Origin: JANOMH01 sp031422295
GTDB taxonomy: Bacteria > Pseudomonadota > Alphaproteobacteria > Rhodobacterales > Rhodobacteraceae
Reading direction: 5' to 3'
DNA: 64,000 nucleotides
NCBI GenBank assembly: GCA_031422295.1
Contig: JANOQM010000033.1
Coordinates: 43,796-107,795, forward strand
The translations under genes and the position numbers were made by a program. Below are positions 35,972 to 44,556 of the stretch, in pieces (position 1 is the first letter of the stretch; the number at the start of each line of letters is the position of its first letter). The notes beneath the pieces are model-generated. The model was not told the DNA's origin and did no database searches. It worked only from the letters and a program-made list of their open reading frames with translations.

Positions 35972-35986
35972 CTAACATTTGCTTAA
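35972..35986 (+). promoter_or_regulatory. CtrA-like box upstream of RTX gene 3
   Basis: CTAA-N7-TTAA (one base off the CtrA consensus TTAA-N7-TTAA) 30 bp before the start codon. In Rhodobacterales CtrA controls motility and secretion-related genes. A single near-match in an AT-rich leader may be chance. Confidence 0.3.
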
Positions 35987-36016
35987 CAACAGATTTGTTT
36001 CCAAAGGAATTGCACG

Positions 36017-38311
36017 ATGCCCGTTTTTTACAATGACTCCACAATGACCGGCACGGTCGGGGATGACTTTATGCTTGGCCTTTCACTCGGCGGGGCCAAC
36101 CATACCCTGTATGGCGGCAATGGGGATGACCTGCTGATTGGCGACTACGACTACTTTCTCGACATTGAGTCCATCGGCTGGTCTGCGCTCGCTGCTTCTG
36201 AAATTCACATGACCGACCTTACCAGCATCTGGAGCACTGCAGAAAACCCCGATATCGCAAGTGCCACCACTGTTCCGCATGCGTCGATCGTGATCGAAGG
36301 GAACGGTTTTTATAACTGGGTTCGGTTTGATCTGGTGGCCGGGCAGGTGCTGACCGTCGATATCGACTATGGCTCGCACGAGATCGGAGGCAGTGTTGAT
36401 ACTGTGGTCGAATTGTTCCGCGATGACGGGGCGATAAACCTCAATCTCAGTCTGGTATCCAGCAACGACGACAGCACCGCTGCATTGGGCGCAGGCGGCA
36501 GCACCAATGGCCTCGACAGCTATTTGACGTATGCGGTAGCGACGACCGGAAGCTATTACGTTCAGATCCGCGAAACCGGCCCGTCCGAGATCGACACCGG
36601 CGATACATACGTCGCCAATTTTTCGTTGACCGGGCAAACTGTGACCAATGCCAGCCCGCTGATGGGGGATGACTATCTGGACGGGGGCAACGGGAATGAC
36701 ATCCTGCACGGCGTCGCCGGAAATGACAGTCTTTTGGGCGGTACCGGCTCTGATACGCTGGATGGTGGATCGGGGAATGACACATTGTTTGGCGGCGATG
36801 CCATCGACACTCTTTTTGGCGGCGACGGAGACGATGTGCTGACTGGCGGCACGTCGAAAGATGTGTGTTATGGCGGGGCCGGCAGTGACATTTTTCAAAT
36901 CATTGGAAATGAACTGGGCGATGATATCTATGGTGGCGGTGACACAGACCTGCTTGATCTGACATATTGGACCAACATCTTTGTCGGCGTCGACGTAAAT
37001 CTTTCATTGTCGACTTATAGCCTGCTTCCGAATGATCAAAATGAAGATGGAACATATGTACTTGAAAGTATTCAATATGTTTTCGGGACACTAACAGATG
37101 ACAAGATTACCGGGGATATTCAGAACAATCTTCTCTATGGTGGTGCCGGAGATGACACGATTGATGGCGGCATAGGAATTGATACCGTCGCGGGTGGCGC
37201 GGGCAATGATCTGATTTACGTTGATAATCCCTTGGATTCTGTATCCGAGGCGTTTGACGGCGGCGCATTTGACGAACTGCGGGCGAGCAGCAGTTATGCG
37301 CTGCGATCCGAATGTCTGATCGAGGTCATGGCCACGACATTTGCTGGTGGAACGGCTGCAATCAATCTGACCGGCAATACGTTTGTCCAGACGATCACTG
37401 GCAATGCGGGCGCGAATGTCCTGTCGGATGGCGGCTTTGGTGCGGTGGATACGCTGATCGGTGGCGCGGGCAATGATACCTATATCGTTAATAACGCCGA
37501 TGCGGTCATCGTCGAGACTGCAGGTCAGGGCACCGCGGACCGGGTGATTTCCTTTGTGTCCTATGCGCTGGCCGCCACGGCCAATGTCGAAACCATGCAG
37601 ACCAATTTCTTTACCGGCAGGACCGCGATCAATCTGACCGGCAATGCGATTGCGCAGCAGATATTCGGCAATAACGGGATCAATACGCTGGATGGCGGGG
37701 CGGGGGCCGCCGATACGCTGACCGGGTCTGGGGGAAATGATACTTATATCATCCGCAATGCAGCCTCGGTGATTGTTGAGGATACGGGCCAGGGCACTGC
37801 CGACCGGGTTTTGGCCGCGGCCGGTTTTGTGCTGGCAGCCGATGATAATATCGAGGTGATGCAGACCGTCTCAACTCTGGCAGCCACGGCGATCAATCTG
37901 ACCGGGAACGCGTTGTCCCAGTCATTTTTCGGCAATGCCGGGGCCAATCAGATTGACGGGCGCGAGGGGCAGGACACGATGACCGGCGGGGCCGGGGCTG
38001 ACCGGTTCGTATTTGCCACGGCAATCGCCACAACCAACGTTGATATCATTACTGATTTCGTGGCCGGTCTGGATGAGATTCTGCTGGAAGGCGGGTTCTT
38101 TACCGGCATCGGTAACGGCGGGCTTGCTGCATTCCGGTTCCATGCCGGTGCCAGCGGGCAGGCCACGACTGCCAATGTGCGGATCATCTACGAGACGGAT
38201 AATGGCAATCTGTGGTTTGATGCGGACGGTAACGGCGCTGGCGTCCGAGTGCTGTTCGGTGACCTTGCCGCCGGGCTGGGCATCACCTTCAACGATTTCA
38301 CGGTGTTCTGA
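36017..38311 (+). CDS. RTX repeat protein 3
   Basis: Secreted protein of 764 residues; ATG 36017 follows AAAGGAA. RTX-like start (GGANHTLYGGNGDDLLIGDY), then a PPC-type beta domain at about 90-205 (YNWVRFDLVAGQVLTVDIDY, DTVVELFRDDG, GSYYVQIRETG), similar in type to the one leading RTX protein 1. Long RTX blocks follow (ten or more GGxGxDxLxG repeats from about 215), then three larger NDTYIV-to-NTLDGG modules and the shared C-terminal module ending in FNDFTVF. It has no catalytic motif. It may be a paralogue that lost the protease domain or a surface protein of its own. Confidence 0.9.
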   Translation: MPVFYNDSTMTGTVGDDFMLGLSLGGANHTLYGGNGDDLLIGDYDYFLDIESIGWSALAASEIHMTDLTSIWSTAENPDIASATTVPHASIVIEGNGFYNWVRFDLVAGQVLTVDIDYGSHEIGGSVDTVVELFRDDGAINLNLSLVSSNDDSTAALGAGGSTNGLDSYLTYAVATTGSYYVQIRETGPSEIDTGDTYVANFSLTGQTVTNASPLMGDDYLDGGNGNDILHGVAGNDSLLGGTGSDTLDGGSGNDTLFGGDAIDTLFGGDGDDVLTGGTSKDVCYGGAGSDIFQIIGNELGDDIYGGGDTDLLDLTYWTNIFVGVDVNLSLSTYSLLPNDQNEDGTYVLESIQYVFGTLTDDKITGDIQNNLLYGGAGDDTIDGGIGIDTVAGGAGNDLIYVDNPLDSVSEAFDGGAFDELRASSSYALRSECLIEVMATTFAGGTAAINLTGNTFVQTITGNAGANVLSDGGFGAVDTLIGGAGNDTYIVNNADAVIVETAGQGTADRVISFVSYALAATANVETMQTNFFTGRTAINLTGNAIAQQIFGNNGINTLDGGAGAADTLTGSGGNDTYIIRNAASVIVEDTGQGTADRVLAAAGFVLAADDNIEVMQTVSTLAATAINLTGNALSQSFFGNAGANQIDGREGQDTMTGGAGADRFVFATAIATTNVDIITDFVAGLDEILLEGGFFTGIGNGGLAAFRFHAGASGQATTANVRIIYETDNGNLWFDADGNGAGVRVLFGDLAAGLGITFNDFTVF
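37736..38311 (+). repeat. Shared 576-bp RTX C-terminal module, copy 3
   Basis: Differs from copy 2 in only a few residues (for example AAS for AGT, NVRI for DVRI, WFDAD for WYDAD). Long runs of identical nucleotides point to recent duplication or gene conversion. Confidence 0.87.
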
Positions 38312-38348
38312 CGGGTGGCGGTTCACGCAAGGTGCGGTGCTAGTCCCG

Positions 38349-39338
38349 TCAGGTATTCACATCCACCACCACCCGGCCCTTGACCTGACCGGCCAGAATA
38401 TCGCGGCCCAAGCCCGGTAAATCGGCCAGTGCGGCCGGCACGATCATCGCCTCGAGCTTCGTCAATGGCAGGTCGCGGGCGATCCGGTCCCAAGCGCGGA
38501 TACGGTCCGGAGTGGGCCGCATCACCGAATCGATGCCCAGCAGATTGACCCCGCGCAGCAGGAACGGGATAACGGTAGCGGGTAGACCCGATCCGCCCGC
38601 CAAACCGACTGCAGCAACGGACGCGTTGTATTTCATCTGCCCTAGCACCCGTGCCAGCATTGCCCCGCCAACGGCGTCGATGCAGCCAGCCCAAGTTTCC
38701 GCCTCGAGCGGGCGTTTCACCGGTTCCGCCAAATCAGCGCGGGGGATGATGCGGGCAGCACCCAGTTCGCGCAGGTATGCCTCGGTTTCCGGTCTGCCCG
38801 TAACTGCCGCCACAACATAGCCCAAATGCGCCAGAATGGCCGTTGCAACCGACCCTACGCCGCCTGCGGCCCCGGTGACCAAAACCTCCCCCGCGCCCGG
38901 GGTCAGCCCGTGATCTTCCAGCGCAATCACGGCCAGCATCGCGGTCAGACCAGCGGTGCCCACAGCCATGCTCTGCCGCAAGGTCAGACCGGCGGGCAGC
39001 GGCACCAGCATATCCGCCTTGACGCGCGCGCGGGTGGCATAACCGCCCCATTGTGCCTCGCCCACGCGCCAACCGGTCAGGATCACCCGGTCGCCGGGCG
39101 TGTAGCGCGGGTCATCGGACGCCTCGACCGTGCCGGCAAAGTCGATCCCCGGCACATGCGGCCATGTGCGCACCAGCCCGCCGCCAGACCCCAGGCACAG
39201 CCCGTCTTTGTAGTTCAGGGTTGAATAGGCCACCGCGACGGTGACATCGCCCGCGGGCAAGCGGCTGTCATCCAATGTTTGAACGGCGGCGGATGTGGTG
39301 CCATCTTCGGCCTTTTCGACGACTAATGCCTTGAACAT
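38349..39338 (-). CDS. acuI: Acrylyl-CoA reductase (NADPH), AcuI/YhdH family
   Basis: Medium-chain reductase of 329 residues without the zinc site. N-terminal SGGGLVRTWPHVPGIDFAGTV, GWRVGEAQWGGYATRARV typical of AcuI, and the NADPH loop TGAAGGVGSVATAILAHLGY. It reduces acryloyl-CoA to propionyl-CoA, detoxifying the acrylate that arises from DMSP breakdown. ATG 39338 follows AAGGA; a longer frame to 39401 overlaps the upstream gene and lacks a ribosome site. Last gene of the dmdA operon, 10 bp after the DUF1326 gene. In Ruegeria pomeroyi acuI lies directly beside dmdA; here two genes separate them. Confidence 0.93.
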   Translation of the reverse strand: MFKALVVEKAEDGTTSAAVQTLDDSRLPAGDVTVAVAYSTLNYKDGLCLGSGGGLVRTWPHVPGIDFAGTVEASDDPRYTPGDRVILTGWRVGEAQWGGYATRARVKADMLVPLPAGLTLRQSMAVGTAGLTAMLAVIALEDHGLTPGAGEVLVTGAAGGVGSVATAILAHLGYVVAAVTGRPETEAYLRELGAARIIPRADLAEPVKRPLEAETWAGCIDAVGGAMLARVLGQMKYNASVAAVGLAGGSGLPATVIPFLLRGVNLLGIDSVMRPTPDRIRAWDRIARDLPLTKLEAMIVPAALADLPGLGRDILAGQVKGRVVVDVNT

Positions 39339-39348
39339 GCGTGTATCC

Positions 39349-39972
39349 TTAGTTTGGTCCATGCCAGTCGATCTGACAGATTTCAGCACTGCGTCCATCA
39401 AAATCCCAGACCCGGCCGTAGGCCCGGACGCGGCCCTTGCCAGCGCTGGCTATCGTAATATCAGGGCCCATCCAATAGCCGGTGTTAGACACGACTACCT
39501 CTTGATCCGGGTTTGCGCCGGTGATCGGAGTGACTTCGCCCTGAATCTTTTTACCCACCATCAGGCGGCGAGTCTTGCCTTCGGTTTCATAGGATACGGG
39601 CGAGCGTTCTGCGCCGAGAAATTCTGACACCATGAGGGCAAAAAGCCCCGTCGTGCCGCGCGCCTTGCCCGAGAATATCCTGACCAGCCCGTCATAGGCC
39701 GCGTCCGTGGCGCGCTCGTCGATATAGGCCGCGGCCTTCCAGTTGCCGCGCCCCATATTGCCCGGAATATCCATCAGCAGGCCGACATTCAGCCCACTCA
39801 GGGATGCGTCACCATGATGGCCCTGATCAATCCGCACGCCGACCCAAGCTTGACAATAGCCTTCGGTCGGGGGGTGTTTACCCAAGGATACCACGCAGGG
39901 GCAAAACACGGTGCAGTTGCAGTTCAGGATCAATTCGCCTTTGATCGCCCATGGGGCAAGTGGTTCGGCCAT
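39349..39972 (-). CDS. DUF1326 domain protein
   Basis: Protein of 207 residues. The Cys-rich N-terminus LNCNCTVFCPCVVSLGKHP is the DUF1326 hallmark and could bind metal, followed by GYCQAWVGVRIDQGHHGD. The rest is a beta-rich domain with FLGAERSPVSYETEG. No signal peptide. In many proteobacteria it is paired with DUF2182, as here (10 bp apart), so the two probably work together. Their function is not established; a role in metal handling is a guess. ATG 39972 follows GGGAGAGC. Confidence 0.88.
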   Translation of the reverse strand: MAEPLAPWAIKGELILNCNCTVFCPCVVSLGKHPPTEGYCQAWVGVRIDQGHHGDASLSGLNVGLLMDIPGNMGRGNWKAAAYIDERATDAAYDGLVRIFSGKARGTTGLFALMVSEFLGAERSPVSYETEGKTRRLMVGKKIQGEVTPITGANPDQEVVVSNTGYWMGPDITIASAGKGRVRAYGRVWDFDGRSAEICQIDWHGPN

Positions 39973-39982
39973 GTCGCTCTCC

Positions 39983-40732
39983 CTATATCCACATCAGACG
40001 GGTGATCCCCGCCACAATCAATGCCACACCCGCTGGGCGGGTCAGCCAACGCCCGATTTCGGGCAATTTTTCCAACGTCATAAAGGTGGTGGCCGCCCCC
40101 ATCCACAGCAGGTTATTGATCCCTCCGACAAAGCCCAAGGCCATCAACGCCCAGCAACAGCCCAAACATATCGCGCCCAGATATGCGCCCATAAGCAAGG
40201 CCTGCGATGGCCCCGGTTTCCAGTGCTGCATGAAGAATGTAAGTGGCATGCGGCATTTGGCCAAACAGGCGGCCTTGAGGTTCGAAAACTGATAGGCGCC
40301 CGCGCCAACCAACAACCCACCCGATAGCCAGCCGGACAGACTTTGCCCCTGTGGCGACAAAACCCCCGCCTGCGCTAATCCAATCTGGGCTGCTGCGCCG
40401 CCGCCCGCCGCCAACACCCAGACCGCACCATAACCCGTGATCAGCGCCGCCGCCCCGTGGCCCGTCGTGGCCCCCGTGGCCCCCATATCGAGATAGGTCT
40501 GTAAAGCGGGCACAAATGTCGGCAGCATCATGGCGGCCACCATCAGCCCCCACATCGCCCAGACCGCCCAAAACCCGGCCTGATCGGCGGGTAGGCAAAG
40601 CGAGGTCCAGAATGATGCAGGCAAATCATCAACCGAGGCGACCATGAGTATAAGCGCAACCCAGGCACCCAAAATCAGCCCATAAAAGCCAAGCCAAAGA
40701 ACACCGGCGCGGGGCAGGGTCAGGCTAAGCAT
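39983..40732 (-). CDS. DUF2182 family integral membrane protein
   Basis: Membrane protein of 249 residues, annotated in databases as predicted metal-binding membrane protein. About seven hydrophobic segments: the first at 9-30 (VLWLGFYGLILGAWVALILM), then MWGLMVAAMMLPTFVPALQTY, which is the DUF2182 signature, and later GAYLGAICLGCCWALMALGFV with a Cys pair in the membrane. I chose ATG 40732; a TTG two codons earlier is possible. Lies 27 bp after dmdA and 10 bp before the DUF1326 gene, so it is co-transcribed with DMSP genes. Confidence 0.87.
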   Translation of the reverse strand: MLSLTLPRAGVLWLGFYGLILGAWVALILMVASVDDLPASFWTSLCLPADQAGFWAVWAMWGLMVAAMMLPTFVPALQTYLDMGATGATTGHGAAALITGYGAVWVLAAGGGAAAQIGLAQAGVLSPQGQSLSGWLSGGLLVGAGAYQFSNLKAACLAKCRMPLTFFMQHWKPGPSQALLMGAYLGAICLGCCWALMALGFVGGINNLLWMGAATTFMTLEKLPEIGRWLTRPAGVALIVAGITRLMWI

Positions 40733-40759
40733 TGGCAAAGACCACAGGCATCTGACGCC

Positions 40760-41863
40760 TCACACAAACGGCAATTCGCACAGCCTTCCGGCGATTGGCA
40801 CGTTGCCTACAACCGCTTCTACCGCATCACCGGCCAGACATTCGCGGGTAATCAGCGCAAATCCAATGTTCTTCTGTAGCCGGTAGGAAAAGATACAATT
40901 GGTCAGATCGCCGACCTTCACCCCGTCCTTCAGGATAGGATTCCAGCCAAAGCCGGGGGGCATCGGGGCCTCGGCCTGCAGGATGATTCCCAGTGAATGG
41001 CGCTTTGGCCCCTCGGCATGGATCCGGCGCAGGGCCTGAATGCCGATCGTGTCATCGGGCACATCAAGATCGATGTATTTGCCCATCCGCACCTCGAAGG
41101 GATTGGTCTGCGCGTCGGTATCGCCGCCATAGGAAACCAGGCCGCTTTCAACCCGTTCGCATAGGTTCGGGTTGCCGGGGCCAATGCCCCATGGCGCGCC
41201 AGCCTCGCGGAAAATCCGCCACAGGTCGGTGCCACGTGAGCCATCGCGCAAATACACTTCGAACCCGCCCTGTTTGGACCAGCCGGACCGGGCGACGACG
41301 ACCGGAATGCCCATGATCTCAGTTTCGCGGAACCAGAAATATTTCAGCCCCCGCACCCAATCGCCGCAGACATGTGCCACCACATCTTCGGCCATCGGTC
41401 CCTGCACGGCAAGCGGCGAGACATCAGGTTCGGTCACCTCAACCCGCAAGCCCCGTTCGGCGGCAATCGCTTTGGCCCAGAACCAGATATTGCTGTCGGC
41501 GATGGACAACCAGATCAGGTCATCGGCCAGTTTCAGCAGGATCGGGTCGTTGATCAGCACGCCGTCATGATTGCACAAAGGCACATATCGCCCTTGTCCG
41601 ACCTGACATTTCGACAAATCGCGCGGCGCGAGGATTTGCACCAGTTTGCCCGCATCCGGGCCTTGCAGTTGCACCTGCCGCTCGACTGCGACATCCCACA
41701 GGCTTACCCCCTTGATAATGCGCCAATATTCTTCCTCTGGCTTTCCATAGGACGTGGGCATCAGCATGTGATTATAGGTGGTAAAGTCGGTGACACCTTC
41801 GGCCAAAGTTACCTCGAAATAGGGCGAGGTGCGCAGGCGGGACGAAGGGGTAATGGCGAACAT
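40760..41863 (-). CDS. dmdA: Dimethylsulfoniopropionate demethylase DmdA
   Basis: Tetrahydrofolate-dependent methyltransferase of the GcvT family, 367 residues. It moves a methyl group from DMSP to THF, giving methylmercaptopropionate and 5-methyl-THF. Sequence marks of DmdA: TTYNHMLMPTSYG, EEYWRIIKGVSLWDVAVERQ, the C-terminal YRLQKNIGFALITREC. It differs from the glycine-cleavage T protein by the NHMLMP stretch. The ATG at 41863 has GGAG upstream. First gene of a four-gene operon with acuI last; divergent from a LysR regulator by 192 bp. Assignment is from remembered family sequences, so experimental or database confirmation would be useful for subfamily. Confidence 0.92.
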   Translation of the reverse strand: MFAITPSSRLRTSPYFEVTLAEGVTDFTTYNHMLMPTSYGKPEEEYWRIIKGVSLWDVAVERQVQLQGPDAGKLVQILAPRDLSKCQVGQGRYVPLCNHDGVLINDPILLKLADDLIWLSIADSNIWFWAKAIAAERGLRVEVTEPDVSPLAVQGPMAEDVVAHVCGDWVRGLKYFWFRETEIMGIPVVVARSGWSKQGGFEVYLRDGSRGTDLWRIFREAGAPWGIGPGNPNLCERVESGLVSYGGDTDAQTNPFEVRMGKYIDLDVPDDTIGIQALRRIHAEGPKRHSLGIILQAEAPMPPGFGWNPILKDGVKVGDLTNCIFSYRLQKNIGFALITRECLAGDAVEAVVGNVPIAGRLCELPFV

Positions 41864-42055
41864 ATCGGGGCAGGCTCCGGTTTTGGGGCGCGCCCCGATG
41901 CCCGCACCATCGCTGGGTTAGGGCGGCGGCACAAACAACCAAAAACCGGGCTCAGGCCACGGTGCAGGAATGTGAGAATGCCACTTGGGTCTGGCCCCCA
42001 TGCAAAACCATGCTAATCCTGCAGTAACGTCATGACCCGACACAGCAGGTAAACT

Positions 42056-43024
42056 ATGGCCCTACGGCTTCCCCCACTCCACTGGTTGCGGGCGTTCGAG
42101 GCGGCGGCCCGGCATCTGAGTTTTACCCATGCGGCGGCCGAACTGAACCTGACGCAGGCCGCGATTTCCAAGCAGGTCAAATTGCTGGAACTGCATCTGC
42201 GCGAGCCGTTGTTTGAACGCAAAGCCCGGTCTTTGGTACTGACCAAAGGTGGCGGTGCCTATCTGCCGAAGGTGCAGGATGCGTTCGACCGGCTGGGTGC
42301 CGGAACCTACGAAATTTTCGGCCATCGCCGGACCGAAATGCTGACAATCCGCGCGGTCGCGGGATTTGCGGTCAACTGGCTGGCCCCGCGCCTGCCGCTG
42401 TTTCTGAATGCCAACCCGGATGTGCCGGTCCGGATCATTTCGACCGTGTGGAACGAAGACAATGATCCGACAAGTTATGATCTGGATATCCGGTATGGGC
42501 TGGGTCATTGGTCCGGGTTCCGCTCCGACCGGATCAGTTGGGAGGTGCTGGCCCCGGTTTGTGCGCCCGAAACTGCCAACCGCCTGAAAACCCCCGCCGA
42601 TCTGGCGGATGAGCGATTATTGCATGTGCTGGGCTATCAGGATGGCTGGGCGACATGGCTGGATGCCGCCGGGGCCAAGGGTGTGGACGCGGCCACTGGC
42701 ACCCAGTTCGACACATCCCTGCTGGCCTTTGCGGTGGCTGCGGCGGGGGGCGGTGTGGCGCTGGGACGGGCGTCGATGATGGCTAAGGATATCGGGGAAG
42801 GGCGGCTGGTCCAGCCATTTGCCCTGACCCTGCCAGTGCGCGAGGCATTCTATCTTTTGACGCCCCAAGCGGGTGCCACAACACTGCATCCCGGTGCAGA
42901 CCTGTTTCGCAATTGGCTGTTGGATCAGGCCTTGGCGGGCAGGGCTGACGCGCGGTCGGCCAACAACCCGGACAGCCAGTCCGGGTCCATTTCCGGCACG
43001 GATGACAGCAGCAGTTCAGTATAG
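42056..43024 (+). CDS. LysR family regulator, GcvA-like, divergent from dmdA
   Basis: Regulator of 322 residues. Helix-turn-helix at about 22-60: AARHLSFTHAAAELNLTQAA, then SKQVKLLELHLREPLFER, as in GcvA. The substrate-binding domain spans about 95-295. The last ~25 residues (DARSANNPDSQSGSISG and an acidic-serine tail) lie beyond the normal LysR end and are encoded in DNA that is antisense to the ABC ATPase gene. Divergent from dmdA, so it is the candidate regulator of DMSP demethylation. The gap contains CTAATCCTGCAGTAA near 42012, which resembles the CTAAT half-site of GcvA. Confidence 0.9.
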   Translation: MALRLPPLHWLRAFEAAARHLSFTHAAAELNLTQAAISKQVKLLELHLREPLFERKARSLVLTKGGGAYLPKVQDAFDRLGAGTYEIFGHRRTEMLTIRAVAGFAVNWLAPRLPLFLNANPDVPVRIISTVWNEDNDPTSYDLDIRYGLGHWSGFRSDRISWEVLAPVCAPETANRLKTPADLADERLLHVLGYQDGWATWLDAAGAKGVDAATGTQFDTSLLAFAVAAAGGGVALGRASMMAKDIGEGRLVQPFALTLPVREAFYLLTPQAGATTLHPGADLFRNWLLDQALAGRADARSANNPDSQSGSISGTDDSSSSV

Positions 43025-44553
43025 GGCGCATGCGGCGGGCTGAACATCTCGGCCTTGGGGCCCTGTTCAACGACCATGCCATATTGCATGACCACGACAT
43101 CATCAGCGATGGCTTTGACCGTGGCCAGATCATGGGTGATGAACATATAGGCCAGATCAAATTCGGATTGCAGTTTGTCCAGCAGGCGCAAGATCCCCTC
43201 GGCCACGATCTGGTCCAGCGCCGAAGTCACCTCGTCACAGATGATGAATTGCGGTTCAGCAGCCAGCGCGCGGGCAATGCCGACGCGCTGTTTTTGTCCG
43301 CCCGACAGTTCGGACGGCAACCGGTCGATATAGGTGTCCGGGTCCAGTTCGATCAGGTTCAGCAAATCCCTGATCCGGGTTTCCAGCGCTTTGCCCTGCA
43401 GTCCCAGATACATCTGCGCCGGCCGCCCGATCAGGTCGCGCAGCGGCAGTTTCGGGTTCAGCGCTGTGTCGGCCATTTGATAAATCATCTGGGTCTGGCG
43501 CAAAAGCTCACGGGGCCGGGATTTATAGCTGGCGGGCAAGGGTTTGCCGTCAAACAGCACCTGGCCCGAAAACGGCGGCAACAGCCCGGTAATGACCCGC
43601 GCCGCAGTGGACTTGCCCGAACCGCTTTCGCCCACCACGGCGACTGTCCGGCGTTTGTGAATGTCAAAGCTGACCTTGTCCAACACCAGCGCCGTGCCGT
43701 AACCCGCGCTGATATTCTGCACCGACACCAACGGCGCCCCGGCTGCGGCTGGCTGCACGGCGCGGGCGAAATTGCGTACCGACCACAAGGATTTAGTATA
43801 GTCATCGCGCGGGGCGGACAGCATGGTGCGGGTATCAGCCTCTTCAACCTCGGCACCCTTCAGCAGTACTTTGATCCGGTCGGCCATTTGGGCCACAACG
43901 GCCAGATCATGAGTGATGTAGATCGCGGCGGTATCAAACTGCGCCACAATATCGCGGATAGCCGCCAGAACCTCGATCTGGGTGGTCACATCCAGCGCGG
44001 TGGTCGGTTCGTCAAAAATGATCAGGTCCGGGCGGCAAGACATCGCCATGGCTGTCATCGCCCGCTGCAGTTGCCCGCCCGACACCTGATGCGGATAGCG
44101 AAATCCGATCTGGTCGGGGTAGGGCAGGCGCATTTTGGCATATAGATCGATGGCATCCGCCTGCGCCTTGGCCGCCGTGGACACGCCATGCACCACGGGC
44201 ATTTCGGCATATTGGTCGAACAGCCGGTGTGCGGGGTTGAAACTGGCGGCGGCGGATTGCGCGACATAGGCGATACGCTTGCCGCGCAGCCCATGCCGGT
44301 CAGCCTCGGGGGCGTTGATCAGGTCGATGCCGTTGAATTCAATCGACCCGCCCGAAATGCGGCAACCATCGCGGACAAAGCCCATGGCGGCCAGCCCCAG
44401 TGTCGATTTACCAGCGCCGGATTCGCCGATCAGGCCCAGAACCTCGCCCTTGTGCAGGGTCAGGTCTACGCCTTTGACAATCGGCGACCACGTATCGCCG
44501 GACCGTCCGTCAATCTGCAAGCCTTTGATCTGCAACAAAACCGGCTTGTCCAT
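42925..44553 (-). CDS. ABC transporter ATP-binding protein, fused DppD-DppF type
   Basis: Single chain of 542 residues with two nucleotide-binding domains of the peptide/opine/nickel importer class. Domain 1 Walker A GESGAGKST (about 38-46), signature VSGGQLQRA, Walker B LIIFDEPTTALD. Domain 2 Walker A GESGSGKST (about 315-323), signature LSGGQKQRVG, Walker B FIICDEVTSALD; note DEVTSALD in place of DEPT. Each half ends with an oligopeptide-binding C-extension. It is the last gene of the importer operon, and its 3' end overlaps 100 bp with the convergent LysR gene. Confidence 0.93.
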   Translation of the reverse strand: MDKPVLLQIKGLQIDGRSGDTWSPIVKGVDLTLHKGEVLGLIGESGAGKSTLGLAAMGFVRDGCRISGGSIEFNGIDLINAPEADRHGLRGKRIAYVAQSAAASFNPAHRLFDQYAEMPVVHGVSTAAKAQADAIDLYAKMRLPYPDQIGFRYPHQVSGGQLQRAMTAMAMSCRPDLIIFDEPTTALDVTTQIEVLAAIRDIVAQFDTAAIYITHDLAVVAQMADRIKVLLKGAEVEEADTRTMLSAPRDDYTKSLWSVRNFARAVQPAAAGAPLVSVQNISAGYGTALVLDKVSFDIHKRRTVAVVGESGSGKSTAARVITGLLPPFSGQVLFDGKPLPASYKSRPRELLRQTQMIYQMADTALNPKLPLRDLIGRPAQMYLGLQGKALETRIRDLLNLIELDPDTYIDRLPSELSGGQKQRVGIARALAAEPQFIICDEVTSALDQIVAEGILRLLDKLQSEFDLAYMFITHDLATVKAIADDVVVMQYGMVVEQGPKAEMFSPPHAPYTELLLSSVPEMDPDWLSGLLADRASALPAKA

Positions 44554-44556
44554 CGG

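Noticed and set aside
32500..38300. Repeats that could be a CRISPR array or tandem DNA repeat
   Set aside because: They are in-frame glycine-rich RTX repeats within coding genes, with no spacer pattern.
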